NCBI GenBank assembly: GCA_963693285.1
Contig: OY848918.1
Span: 11,690,796-11,754,795, forward strand
Length of the DNA stretch: 64,000 bases
Direction: 5' to 3'
Source: Xestospongia muta
Lineage: Eukaryota > Porifera > Demospongiae > Haplosclerida > Petrosiidae
The position numbers and the translations under genes were made by a program. Position 1 is the first letter of the stretch; every line of letters starts with the position of its first letter. Shown here one piece after another: positions 50,938 to 63,291 of the stretch. The notes under the pieces are model-generated. The model did no database searches. It had not been told where the DNA came from and worked only from the letters and a program-made list of their open reading frames with translations.

Positions 50938-52840
50938 TGATATAATATACTGTTTTATCTTTATCAATTCATTAAATGACTTTGTATTTCTAGAATATTC
51001 TTTCTTTTTAAACAATAATTCTCCACTTATGAACATATCATCAAGTTTACAATTATTATGAATTAACTGACTGCACAAGGAATTCTTCTCAATGCAATGA
51101 ATATTTAAGAGCTTTTTGTTTCCCCACCAGAACTTATTTTGTATACAAACCTATATAAAAGAGACATTTGTTATTTAGTTGGTGTAAAGTGAGGACTAGT
51201 AACATTGATCTTGTTGTCCAATGGATTTAATAATTGTTGTCAATTATAAGGAACAGTAGAACTCATGCTTTAGCAGACCTAGATTCAACCAATTCAACTC
51301 TAGTTACTTCTCTGATTGGGGCTTTATATAGTGATTTCTCAATTGTTTGTCCAATAATATTCATTAGGGAACATTGGTTCAAAGCCAAACAGATGGGCTA
51401 AAAGCTTGTTTGTGTGGCATAACTATAAATCATTGTTGTAAATATGTTAACTTAGTTGTGTAAATGTGCTATGTGAATGAACTAATGTGTTATATCTTAG
51501 GAATGTATATTGTATAATTTAAGTAGCTGATTTTGTGATTTAAGAAAGATACATATAAGTGTGATAGTTATTAAAAGATACTTCATCAAATACTACAGTC
51601 TGGGTCACAACAATTTACCAGATATTTTACACGTGACACACCATACCAGAGGCAAGACAACAGATGAGCACTACCTGAACTTAAGTGACACAATACACTC
51701 CACTAACATTAAGGTGCTTTAATTGCCCGGAATAATGGATGTGACAAACATTCTCTAAATAATGCTTCCACACTATTCTGTAGTAGTACAATGTTAGGAT
51801 TCCATACATGCCTACAAAGTACATCTATCAGGTATGCTGTTTGACTACTATAGTCACTACAGAATTGACAGTTCATATAGTTCAGTAATATGATCACAGA
51901 AATGCTATGTATCGCTGCATGAAAAGGACATATGTATATTATTTGTTATATATGTTATTTTTAATATTATATTGTTATCATGTGATATTTATTATATTAT
52001 ATTGAAATCTTGTGATATTTATTATATTTTATTGGTATCTTGTGATATTTTTCACCTGAAAAATAGGATACTGTAATTGTGGAGGAAGGAAGGGTTTACG
52101 TTTTACTTCTTATGAAGACTAATTTGCATGGTTTCTATCAACATGAATAATAGTTTATCATCAAACTAGTATACCCTAAGTATACATTTATAAACACTAA
52201 AGTATGTAGGTCAAAGTGGATTACCATGTATTTTATAATCAACAATTCTATATAGTGACACAATCACACTACATTACATATGCAATAGTTTATTAAATAC
52301 TTTACTATATATTTTGGATCAAGTTAGTGGGAATTTTGAAAAAAATTGCCACATTATTTGCCTACTATAATACTTTGCTTACTAACACCAGGGACAAGTG
52401 AACAAAGTCAGTGACCATTAATGTACTCGATATAAAATAGTAGTTGATATTATAGTTTCACATAGTAACCTTCATAGCAATTCATGAAGTCATGTATAGT
52501 TAATATTAGATTGTCTTTTATTTTGGTCCAATTAATATTTGAAATATAATTGTTTTGTACATATAGAAATGAGTATTTAACAGTACATTATGTAGTACTA
52601 TATACAGGTAGTAATGTGGCTAGATAAAGCCATACAGAGAGTAAATCATTAGGATAAGTATGGATATCAACTGTTATATTAAATTATACTCTCCCATGTT
52701 CATACAAATGGAGACCATGCAGTACTCTCTATTGCCCTAAGTAGTTGAGTGGTATCATTATAATGGAGATGAAGAGGATAGCCAGTAATAATAATACACA
52801 TACAACAGTTTAACAAGTACTTTTATACTGCATATACAAA
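50938..52840. other. Block C downstream flank
   Basis: No gene seen. Near-identical to block B from the stop codon on, except for an insertion of about 180 bp at 51413-51595 and the shorter minisatellite. The similarity ends at about 52840, inside TGCATATACAAA, where protease-gene sequence begins. Confidence 0.7.
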
Positions 52841-52849
52841 AATATAATG

Positions 52850-53566
52850 CTATGATGACTTAATACAGGCTTTACAGAGCCAACTAATATTATCTCCGTT
52901 CCGAACATTATCAGGTACAGTTACACATTCATCATGAAACCACTCTTGACATTGATCACACTGCACCATATTCTCTTTCTCTGGTTGTCTACATTCACAA
53001 TATACAAGTATCATCATCACTGGATTACACAATTGTTTTATTTTTCTTGGTTGAGATGGAAACTCTGTAAACTCTCTTTTTTCCAAACATTGATGTAGGT
53101 GATTCCTTAGCTCATCTTGTCTGTATGTGTATTCAGCTGGATTATTTCCAGCACACAGAGATGTGGCAAAGGCTATCGCAAATAGACCACAATCAGAGTC
53201 GCCACCTTGTTTTTGCACTGGCACAAACTCTAAAAAAATATTTGGGTCTTTCACGCACATTATTGCAACAATTTGTGAAATTGCTTGAGATGGTAAATCT
53301 TTATTCAGCATAGAGTCAAAACTTGTATTTTTGCTAGTTGACAACATCTGATGTTGCTTACTGTCATTGTTTTGACATTTGCAGGCCACAATGACAGAAA
53401 ACAGCTTAACAATTGTCTGGTCCTTCATGTACACAAATGCATAACTAATGTGCATGATCTTGTTGAAATAGCTAAGGAATTTGTTATGGTAAATGATGAG
53501 TGAAGGAAATACTTTGGTACATTTTAAATTAATGTTGGTAATACTGATTGTGATTATATCAAACAT
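52850..53566 (-). pseudogene. Truncated Ulp1-like/PHD copy 3
   Basis: The open frame 53566-52850 has a 3' half (from about 53367) that matches the last exon of the two protease genes: FDSMLNKDLPSQAISQI, DSDCGLFAIAF and an intact PHD finger (YCECRQP, WFHDECV, WLCKAC). The match stops exactly where the catalytic His motif (NHW) should begin, and the sequence upstream is unrelated. It lacks the serine protease, the linkers and the catalytic His. It cannot be a protease, though an in-frame transcript could still make a Cys-domain/PHD fragment. Confidence 0.85.
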
Positions 53567-53933
53567 AGTTTCTGCATTATGGGTACATTCATGTCTGCAT
53601 ATTCATCACATAGTTATGGTGTGAGCCCCCCCCCAAAATATAAGTGCCTCATCCGCCTATGATTATAGTAGAGCCTGGAGAATATCTGTCTGATTTTAGT
53701 ATTGTTTAAAAGGATACTCAGTCTCATCAGCTATAGAAATAGTAATAGTGCCAACAGCTATATGACAAAAATATGATACACATATTCTCAAATATTGTGC
53801 CTAGGTTTTCATGTAGTGTTAATTATGTATCTACCTTTCAGACTTGTACATAAAATGCTAAATATGTATTCATTCTATTGTTAAAGCTGAATAGTTGTAA
53901 TAAGGTCATTCATAGAACAGAAATATTAATACA

Positions 53934-54369
53934 TTGCAATGTTGTATAGCACCAGATATCTGTGATCGTGCTATCATGTTTCTCTCTAGGCATGCCAGAG
54001 TGTTAATTGTTCTAGGCTGCATCTCATGCTTTCTCTATCTACTTTTGTTACTTCCAAGATCAAACAGGAATGACAGTAAAAATCAGGAGAGTGTCCTGCA
54101 CAAAGAAAAAGGTCAGTTCTATCCATTAAATCATGTAGAAATTCAATAAAAAGATTAGATGTTCTTGATAATCGAGCGAAATTAATGAGATGGACATTAT
54201 CACCATTTGTACATCAACTAAAGAGGATAAGAAATTCTTCTGGTAATAAATTATGCAATCATATTGAATATATTAATATTATTTTTATTCTTAAAGTACA
54301 TATAAGTGGTGATCAAAGCTTTGAACCAAACATTGTCATCAGAGGCAAGGTAAACAACTAATATAATTA

Positions 54370-54432
<63 letters not shown>

Positions 54433-55504
54433 AATGACTAGTATAAATTATATCTGCATGTACTTGATGAACTGCATGGTTGATATAACTACACAATATC
54501 CAACATAATGATTTATTGCTATGTATCCAGATGGATCAGTTGATACAACTATATAATGTACAATATATAGTATAATGATTCATTGCTATCCAGTATAATT
54601 CATGCAGCATTGCTTTTATGAACTACAACATTAATTGTACTAACACATTATGAACGTCTGTTCTATATCATCAATGTAGTTGCAACAAGCCACCATTCAA
54701 GACTATTGTTCACACTTCAACTATAGTCAAGTAACAAAACGAAATCTATTCAATAACTTACTCTTTGATGACAACTACAGTCTTGTCTATTGTTTTGTCC
54801 CAAAGACTGGCTGCACTAAAATGAAGACCCTCTTTGTTCTATTACAAGGTCTGTACAGTCTAAATCAGTTATCGCATAACAGAATAGTCACACACCATCG
54901 AGAATTGTATAAGGTTTCTTCATTGAAACATCTCTCTCAACAAGAGAGACTAAATCGTCTTATGTCTTATTACAAGTTCATGATAGTAAGAAATCCTTTG
55001 GAGAGACTGGTTAGTGCGTATCGAGATAAGCTAAGTCGTCCTAAAGTCCTTACACAATACATAGAACTACAAAAGAAAATTGTTAGACAGTTTCGAGAAA
55101 ATTTTACAAGTGACTCACTTCTTCCTCCTACGTTTGCAGAATTTGTGAAATATTATCTTTTATTCCACGATGAACTTGATGACCATTTTCAACTTATGGT
55201 AGACATTTGTCATCCTTGTACTGTGAAGTATGATTTCTATGCTAATTTTCAAACAATAGACTATGATGTCGATGCATTGTTACGGCTAATGCACATTCCT
55301 CATCAGTACTACTTTAATTCGATTCAATATAAGAGAAACTTAATGCCAAAACCTGTTCACTCAACGTCTGAGTTAGTTGTGAAGTATTACAATCAACTTA
55401 GTAATGAACTTAAAAATAGACTGTTTAAACAATTGTCTAATGATTTAGATTTCTATTACAGTTTGTATCCCATGGAAAAATACCTGTCTTCATTAATTTT
55501 CTAA
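53934..55504 (+). CDS. Diverged carbohydrate sulfotransferase
   Basis: Exons 53934-54111, 54159-54242, 54297-54349 and 54680-55504 join in phase to 379 residues (365 if the ATG at 53976 is used, which fits the anchor better). Anchor VLIVLGCISCFLYLLLLL, short stem, then a Sulfotransfer_2 domain. The PAPS loop is classical (FVPKTGCTKMKTLF), the 3'-phosphate site is IVRNPLERLVSAYRDK, and the segment ICHPCTVKYDFYANF follows. The exon before the catalytic exon (ISGDQSFEPNIVIRGK) aligns with the DIWERGK exon of the array copies. It is the same orientation and gene structure as the array but clearly older, so it may be near the parental gene. Catalyses PAPS-dependent glycan sulfation; acceptor unknown. 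Confidence 0.86.
54369..54431 (+). repeat. (ATT)n microsatellite
   Basis: About twenty ATT repeats lie in the last intron of the diverged sulfotransferase gene. The asparagine run read on the minus strand is not a protein. Confidence 0.95.
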
Positions 55505-55583
55505 TCATAACATCAAGCCACACCTTAATGCTCAGTATTAAGTAGCTGAGGTTATAGGTAGTCTCGAAGCCAGCTGTAGGACG

Positions 55584-56319
55584 ATGTCAGTGCCTTATCG
55601 ATTCTCTTGGTTTGTTGAAGGCAAGGTAGCTGGAATGGCTTGGCCTGACAGCGAGACAATGGAGTACCTGTCACAGCAGGGAATTAAAGTGTTGGTGAAT
55701 CTAACTGGAGAACCGTCTGTTTATGAACGGACTGCTAAAGATTATGGGATAGAATGTCTGACTATTTCTATTGCTGACTTTTGTCCTCCTACTGTTTTAC
55801 AGGTCAATAATATTATAATGCTGTTCCTTGTTATTCTTGATCAATTGTATATAGTCAGTAGTCCATATAACCTCATTGACATTAATGCTGGTAGAGCTTT
55901 ATACCAGTATAACATTATGAAATAGATAGAGAATTGGTACAGATATGCTATACATATATATAGGGTCTAGAGAATGGTATTGATTTAATCTCTCATTGTC
56001 CATATATTATCAATGGCTCTATACTAACTACCATGTTGTTGACCATAAATAGTTTCATGTTGAACAATGATTATATAAACTGTTACTACTCAATAACAGA
56101 TGTGTTATTATTGTTGGTAGATTTTGTAGTATAATGCTTGAAACTAAAACCTTTTTTTTCCTAGAATATTATTATAATAAATGAGACTCATATTAAAGTC
56201 GTTTTAAGATTGTTCTGACCAAGTTAAATGTTCTTTAGAATACCAACCTAGCTCCAAAAAATTACAACAAATTTAATTTAGGTTACATTTTTTGTTTTCA
56301 CCAGCTTAGAAAGCAATGT

Positions 56320-56390
<71 letters not shown>

Positions 56391-56927
56391 ACATGTACCA
56401 CAGTACAGTCAACTATTAATGCCGATAGTTGGAACAAGTGTTAATAATAATAGTTTAATACTGACCTCTTAATGTTATCTATATGAGGAAATGAGATAGA
56501 TAAAGAAAAATCTTTCAGAGAGAGAGAGACAGAGAGAAAGAGAGAGAGAGTTAATCCTTTCATTTTACAATATACACACCAAATGCATTCAAGTGAGATG
56601 TATTAAAATACAAAGGCTCAGGTTCATCAAACATTATCTAGCATTTACTTTATTTACTTATATTAACTTTGTTTAAAGGTCAATGAGTTTATTGAACTAA
56701 CAAACAAGACAGTCGCCAGTGGTGGAGCAATTGGTGTACACTGTGCAATGGGGTGTGGTCGTACAGGTACAATGTTAGCATGCTATCTGGTAGCTAATGA
56801 AGGATATAATGCTGATGATGCTATTGTGGAGACTAGAAAGAGAAGAAAAAACTCTATTGAAACACGACGTCAAGAACAGTCTGTGCGTGACTATGAGAAA
56901 AGTTTGAAGGGAGAGGACAATAACTAA
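55584..56927 (+). CDS. DUSP23: Dual-specificity phosphatase 23-like
   Basis: Exons 55584-55802 and 56679-56927 join in phase to 155 residues, the usual length of the small, single-domain DUSP23/VHZ enzymes. The first exon carries FSWFVEGKVAGMAWP and DFCPP. The second carries the active site HCAMGCGRTGTML (HCxxGxxRT, nucleophilic Cys and Arg) and SIETRRQEQSV. The general acid Asp is in IADFCPP. It hydrolyses phosphotyrosine or phosphothreonine; cytosolic. The start codon is only 79 bp after the sulfotransferase stop. A GA microsatellite lies in its intron, and the gene converges on POLR2H with 201 bp between stops. Confidence 0.93.
56328..56387 (+). repeat. (GA)n microsatellite in DUSP23 intron
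   Basis: About 60 bp of GA repeats with a second, interrupted run at 56518-56550. Unlike the CT runs in other genes, these are purine-rich on the sense strand and not near the acceptor. Confidence 0.93.
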
Positions 56928-57128
56928 ATTAAGACTATTTGATCTTTAATTTTATACTTCAATTTTATTTGATTACAATATTTTATTTTTTACTTCAATT
57001 TTTGTTTGATTACAATATTTAATCGTTATATCTTATACAAAATTTTACAGAGAGAATATGAAGTACATAGTTTCAAAGAATAGAGTGCATTGTGGATATA
57101 TAAATTGATGTCTATTTTTTAATGACAC

Positions 57129-57935
<807 letters not shown>

Positions 57936-58455
57936 ATGACTGGGTTTATTTTAAATTCATCCTTAATGTTTGGGTCCCAGGTAAGTTAATGACTCTTGCT
58001 CTGTTTAATGCCTCTATTGTTTTAGACACTCTTCTTTGCATTTGGCTGGCTATTTTTCATGAGAAAGCTATTCAAGCATTATGAGGTAACCCCTCCCACT
58101 TTATTTGAACACAACATATCATGTCTGTACTATTAACTACTAGTAGATGTGTAGGTAATATTACATCTATTATACTATTGTGAGAATATGAACTTTATAA
58201 TATGAATATTCAGTTCTATATATTAGAATGTCTTAATGGACACCATATTATGTACATAATATATATATGTATGTAGTATGTATATATATATTAATAATTA
58301 TATATATATAATTTGTTCCTTTAGATTCGTAATATGTTTGTTCAGCTATTGTTCTCTGTGACATTTGCATTATCATGTACAATGTTTGAGTTGATCATTT
58401 TTGAGATATTAGGAATTATGGGATCAAGGTAAAGTCTGTAGATAATTATGTGTAT

Positions 58456-58517
<62 letters not shown>

Positions 58518-60208
58518 CCTCCTTAGTTCTCGCTATTTTCATTGGCAACTAAATCTATATTTAATGTTAATAATTCTTATAGTAATTATTCCAATGTACA
58601 TTTCCTATCAAATTGCACACAGTTTGCGGTGTAGTAAGTTCATCTGTTACCATGACTACAAAGAGATATTTTAACTAATATTGTCTTGTTTAGTTCGCCC
58701 ACGTATGTCATTATGGATATCAATTATTATCTGGTTTGTTTTTATTTATTTCTTTTGGAAACTTGGTGATCCATTTCCTATTTTAAACAGAAAACACGGT
58801 CAGTCATTATTACTATTAATATTAATAAACTATTAATAATACAATCACAGGGATATTCTCGATTGAACAGGCAATCAGTCGAGTGGGCGTGATAGGGGTC
58901 ACAATTATTGGAATACTATCAGGATTTGGTGCTGTCAATGCTCCTTATACATATATGGCATACTTTATAAGGTAAAGAGCATCCTTTAATACCTGTTAAG
59001 TCATGTATCATATTACATTTCTTCCAATAATGCATTACTTACTAGAAAAGAAATAATTTCTTTACAATATGGATAATTAGAAATAATGAGTATTTACATA
59101 TACATGTTCATGGAAACAACAGACTATGGGTTAATATCTTTGTAATAGAAATGTTGATGATTCAGATATAACTAGTGCTGAAAGACGACTTTCCCAGACA
59201 ATGGAAATGATCATTGCCAAAAAGAAAAAGTACAAAAATAATTAATATATATATATATAATAATAATAATATTTATATACATGACACAGAATAGCTCTGG
59301 CTAAGAAAGAGAGGTAAATATCATTTGAATATGAATTTAACTGATACTCTGATAATAGTAGTCTCAGATATATGAGTGATAGTAGTTCTGGTGGAAGTCA
59401 GACTGGAGGAAAAGGAAGTACCGGGAGACGTATGATGCAAATGTGGAATCTATTCTCAGGAATTACTTCCTCTAGTTCAGAAAGTATCCTTATACATTGA
59501 GTAATAAGAGCTTGGCTTGTTATAGCTACAATATAAGCAACAGGTTGTACTAAGTTTAGGTCACATTATTAATATAATATAATAGTGTTTTACAATAGGA
59601 AGTGATTAGTATGATATTATAATGTTTGGTTGTCATAGCTACTAGAAGTTATTAAATACTAGTTATTAAGTACTAGTTATAAAATACTAGTTCTAAATTG
59701 TATCTCTTCTTAACTCTATTAACTAGATATTAGTGCTTTACAGAATGAAGTGAGTGCTTTAGAAGAACTTAGTCGTCAGTTGTTTGTTGAATATGTTGAT
59801 TTGAGAGATGTGAAGGTATCTTTATAATATTAATATTTTAATGGATGGTCTATATTGTAGGATCGAGTTGCTTATTCAAAGACACTAAAAGGACGTTATT
59901 TTGATATTGTTGGACATTTCTTTTCAATATATTGTGTTTATAAAATTATCATGGTTAGTTCTCCCACTGTTTGTTTGTCTGTGTGTCTCTCTCTCATTCA
60001 CTGACTTACTAATGTCAATTTTCTATATTTACAGTGTACTATTAATATTATTTTTGAAAGAGTGGGTAAAGTTGGTAAGTATTTATATGTGTTTGGTTGT
60101 GATATAATGATGTTTATGTCAGATCCTGTCACTAGAGGACTCTCTATTGTTGTAAATTGGCTAGGAATACAAGTTGATGTGAGTATAGGAGAGCATCTCT
60201 TAAACATT

Positions 60209-60256
<48 letters not shown>

Positions 60257-61203
60257 AGGTTTTATTTTGGTCTCAACATGTTTCATTTATCTTAGTAGGC
60301 ATAATTGTTCTCACATCAATAAGGGGTTTACTCATTACACTCACCAAGGTACAAATAATAATAATTTATAATAATAATAATATTATTACCTATTAATTGT
60401 AGTTCTTTTATGCTATTGCCAGTAGCAAGTCATCTAACGTAATTGTATTATGTCTGGCTGAAGTCATGGTAAGTTAAATAGTCTTTATTTGTTGTACTAA
60501 CATCTTCACTCATTGTAAACACACAAACAAAGTCAATGTTCTTTATCAAATAGTTAATAGGGTAAAGTAAAGGGGACATTCTTTTTCCTTCTCTTACTAT
60601 CATTATCACTATGGTAACATAGCACTATCACTATGGTAACATAGTCCTGTTGTACAATAATGCACTTGAAGTAAATATTGTAGACTGTAATGACATGGAG
60701 TTGTAGAACATGATATAGCATGTAGTCTAACTCAATAGACATGTAGCATGATGCATATTTTTCATACCTAAAAGCCTAAAAATTATCTTGTATTTAATGA
60801 AAGAGATTTGATTTCGTGTTAGTACACACATACACACATACTATTCTAATTCAATAAATGCTGTCTTTATATTGTCTCAATTGATATAGGGTATGTATTT
60901 TGTGTCTTCAGTATTGTTGATGCGAATGAATGTACCGGAAGAATACAGGTTACCATGGTTACCCCTACTATCAGTAACAATATTCATGACTTGATTTGTA
61001 GGACAATTATTACTAGCGTTCTTGGACAACTTGACTTTAGTTTTTATCATCGCTGGTTTGATGTCATATTTCTGGTAAGTCAACAATGCCTTCTGATATG
61101 AAGTACTTATAATATTAATATTGTATGAATGTAGGTTAGTGCCCTCACAAGTATTGTTTTCCTGTATATTGCTCACCAACAATCATCTGAAAAGAAGTTA
61201 TAG
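57936..61203 (+). CDS. GPR89: Golgi pH regulator (GPR89/GPHR)
   Basis: Eighteen exons: 57936-57980, 58026-58085, 58325-58428, 58527-58633, 58694-58798, 58851-58971, 59149-59229, 59290-59313, 59362-59483, 59727-59815, 59861-59953, 60035-60074, 60123-60178, 60259-60348, 60403-60468, 60890-60948, 61002-61074, 61135-61203. Phases agree; 467 residues (human 455). GPHR is a multispanning anion channel-like protein that keeps the Golgi acidic, related to plant GTG proteins. Landmarks: [102 protein letters not shown]. The loop before exon 10 is serine/glycine-rich as in the family. Introns 3 and 13 end in CT microsatellites. Confidence 0.96.
58461..58512 (+). repeat. (CT)n at GPR89 intron 3 acceptor
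   Basis: About 52 bp of CT repeat begin 15 bases before the exon 4 acceptor (CCCTCCTTAG) ends, and form its polypyrimidine tract. Confidence 0.93.
60211..60253 (+). repeat. (CT)n at GPR89 intron 13 acceptor
   Basis: About 43 bp of CT repeat stop five bases before exon 14. The acceptor itself is the weak TGAAAG, so the repeat probably matters for its recognition. Confidence 0.93.
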
Positions 61204-61330
61204 ACTATCAATATATGTTATTTACATGTTTTTAGGATCAGTCTAATAAATTCATAATTCAATCGATTCATGAATAAAATTTGTATGTTAAGTGTATTTC
61301 CTAAGCCGTCCAGTGTGAATACTTACATTT

Positions 61331-61373
61331 CATTGGTCATATAGTTCAGTGATCTGATTAGCTTATATAAAAA
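61331..61373 (+). promoter_or_regulatory. H2A.X promoter: CCAAT and TATA boxes
   Basis: An inverted CCAAT box (ATTGG at 61332) and a TATA box (TATATAAAA, 61364-61372) precede the H2A start codon (61465) by about 130 and 95 bp, the usual spacing for a histone gene. A second possible element is TGATTAGC at 61355. Confidence 0.75.
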
Positions 61374-61464
61374 TCCGCGGTTTGTCCTGAAATTCCACCA
61401 GTTGAACTGTTCTATACCTCATTCTATCTTCTAAGTCTTTCTTTTCGAGCTATTTACTATCAAC

Positions 61465-61866
61465 ATGTCTGGACGTGGTAAAGGAGGTAAAGCCCGTTCC
61501 AAGGCCAAGAGCCGATCTAGCCGTGCTGGACTCCAATTCCCAGTTGGTCGTGTCCATCGTCTCCTCAGACAGGGCAATTACGCTGACAGAATTGGCGCTG
61601 GTGCTCCCGTCTACTTGGCTGCTGTCATGGAGTACCTGACTGCTGAGATCTTGGAGTTGGCTGGTAATGCTGCCAGGGACAACAAGAAACAAAGGGTCAA
61701 TCCACGTCATCTTCAACTGGCCATCCGTAATGATGAGGAGTTGAACAAGCTGTTGGCTGGAGTCACTATTGCCCAGGGTGGTGTACTACCAAACATCCAT
61801 GCTGTTCTTCTCCCCAAGAAGACTAGCAGTGGTAAAGGAAAGGGCTCTGAAAGCCAAGAGTATTAA
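61465..61866 (+). CDS. H2AX: Histone H2A.X, intronless
   Basis: A single-exon gene of 133 residues. Canonical H2A core: [26 protein letters not shown], the acidic-patch helix [20 protein letters not shown], and [18 protein letters not shown]. The C-terminus ends SQEY, matching the SQ-acidic-hydrophobic motif that defines H2A.X. Its serine is phosphorylated by ATM-type kinases at DNA breaks. GC content and codon choice are higher than in neighbouring genes, as usual for histones. It has a TATA promoter, a histone stem-loop and a polyadenylation signal. The minus-strand frame across it is a shadow. Confidence 0.97.
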   Translation: MSGRGKGGKARSKAKSRSSRAGLQFPVGRVHRLLRQGNYADRIGAGAPVYLAAVMEYLTAEILELAGNAARDNKKQRVNPRHLQLAIRNDEELNKLLAGVTIAQGGVLPNIHAVLLPKKTSSGKGKGSESQEY

Positions 61867-61900
61867 ACTAACTCTATTTTCTTTCTTTTCTTTCTTAACC

Positions 61901-61916
61901 GGCTTTTTTCAAAGCC
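61901..61916 (+). terminator. Histone mRNA 3' stem-loop
   Basis: GGCTTTTTTCAAAGCC forms a 6-bp stem and 4-base loop matching the replication-dependent histone consensus, followed by ACCA as is typical. It lies 34 bases after the H2A.X stop codon and would be bound by SLBP to give a non-polyadenylated mRNA. Confidence 0.93.
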
Positions 61917-61995
61917 ACCATCTTTACAAAAGATTTTATCTGATGTTGTTTGCACTATCATCTCATTTACTAGTATTATGTATATTTGTTCAAAG

Positions 61996-62001
61996 AATAA
62001 A
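61996..62001 (+). terminator. AATAAA polyadenylation signal of H2A.X
   Basis: AATAAA stands 80 bp after the stem-loop and is followed by TGTG-rich sequence (62014). With the stem-loop it gives the gene two alternative 3' ends, as in vertebrate H2AX. Confidence 0.7.
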
Positions 62002-63291
62002 ACACTAAGTCTAATGTGAATCAATTATCTTTATCCTGTTTATTAGTTACTTAGCAACTAACCCTTTCTTGTTTATTATCAGCCCCTCCCATCAATAACA
62101 TGTGTTTGTGTCAAATTAAATATTTCATTTATGGGAGTGGCTCACTGCTGGCTATGCATTGTAATATATATATACAACCTATGCTCATATGCTTGAGTAC
62201 TTAAAACTTTAGGTTTTAGTGTATGGTTTAGTAACTGTACAGAATATTAGTCTATACAATCTATAGGGTATTGTATTATGCTATATAACAATAATACCAC
62301 TCCCACAATCATCACGATATTTTCACACTAATGCATACCATAAAGTCTGGTTATCAATGCAGATGTGGTCATTCACTTCATCCTTACAAGCTAAAGCACT
62401 CTGGGAGAGGAACAATACATCTGATCAATTTTGAAGTAGCAGTAACCTAAGGAAGGACATAAATGACAACTAATATTATTTACTGTGACATCATTTGTTA
62501 TAAATTTTAGCAAAATGAATCAATAGTGGCTTACGATCAAGGTAGATGTGATATAGCATAGAATTTCATTCAATAACAGAACCAATAAGGTTAATAAGCA
62601 GTTAATTGACTACAAACCAAACAATAACTAATAAATAATCAGCATAGCAATGTCTACTATATAATGTTCGAAAAAGTACATATGTGACCTGATTTGCAAT
62701 AAAAGAACACTTCTGGTAAAACATTTGTGATGTGATTTATTAAAAAGGATCACTGTTAAAACATCTCAAAAACAGTTTTGCATAGATACAACTGCTATAT
62801 ATACACTAGTGTTCATGGTAAGTGCTAATATGTATGCAACACTGTTTTCAGGTGTTTTAAACTTAAAAGTGATCCTTTTTCATAAATCACATCACATATG
62901 TATTGACTGAAGCAATTCTTCATTCCAAATCAGGTCACATATTATAACTATAATTATATAATGGTAAGGTTCTGCACTGAACATCATTAATCTGTATTCT
63001 ATAATAATCTTTTCATATAATTATTGTAATACATTTAACATACAACTCTACACAAAGTTACTCTAATCTGACACCTTCCCTTTGAGTTTGAGACAATACT
63101 GAGACACTCAACAATTCAAAAAGAAGATTTCATATTATACAAGTGTAAGGTTACATATTTCACTGTCTTCCTGTTGCCTATACAAACTACTCATATAGTG
63201 GGTGGACCTTTCAACATGTGACTTAACTAGCCTGTGTGACCTTGCTCTGCTGGACTGCTCACTTCCTTTTATTCAATCTGTTCAATCTCTT
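62002..63291. other. Intergenic region with one foldback element
   Basis: I see no gene here. The stretch holds the foldback element at 62681-62941 and, near its right end, the presumed promoter of the kinase gene, for which no clear TATA box is visible. Confidence 0.6.
62681..62941. mobile_element. Foldback MITE-like element, about 260 bp
   Basis: Outer arms TATGTGACCTGATTTG (62681-62696) and its exact inverse (62926-62941) enclose inner arms of 28 bp (62727-62754; 62868-62895) that are complementary except for two positions. Further complementary pieces lie inside (AACAGTTTTGCATA versus TATGCAACACTGTT). No coding capacity. A target duplication could not be recognised with confidence. Confidence 0.8.

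Noticed and set aside
54251..54496. Poly-asparagine protein on the minus strand
   Set aside because: It is an ATT microsatellite in a sulfotransferase intron.
61450..61716. Minus-strand ORF opposite H2A.X
   Set aside because: It is a shadow of the high-GC histone coding sequence; codon pattern and homology support only the plus strand.
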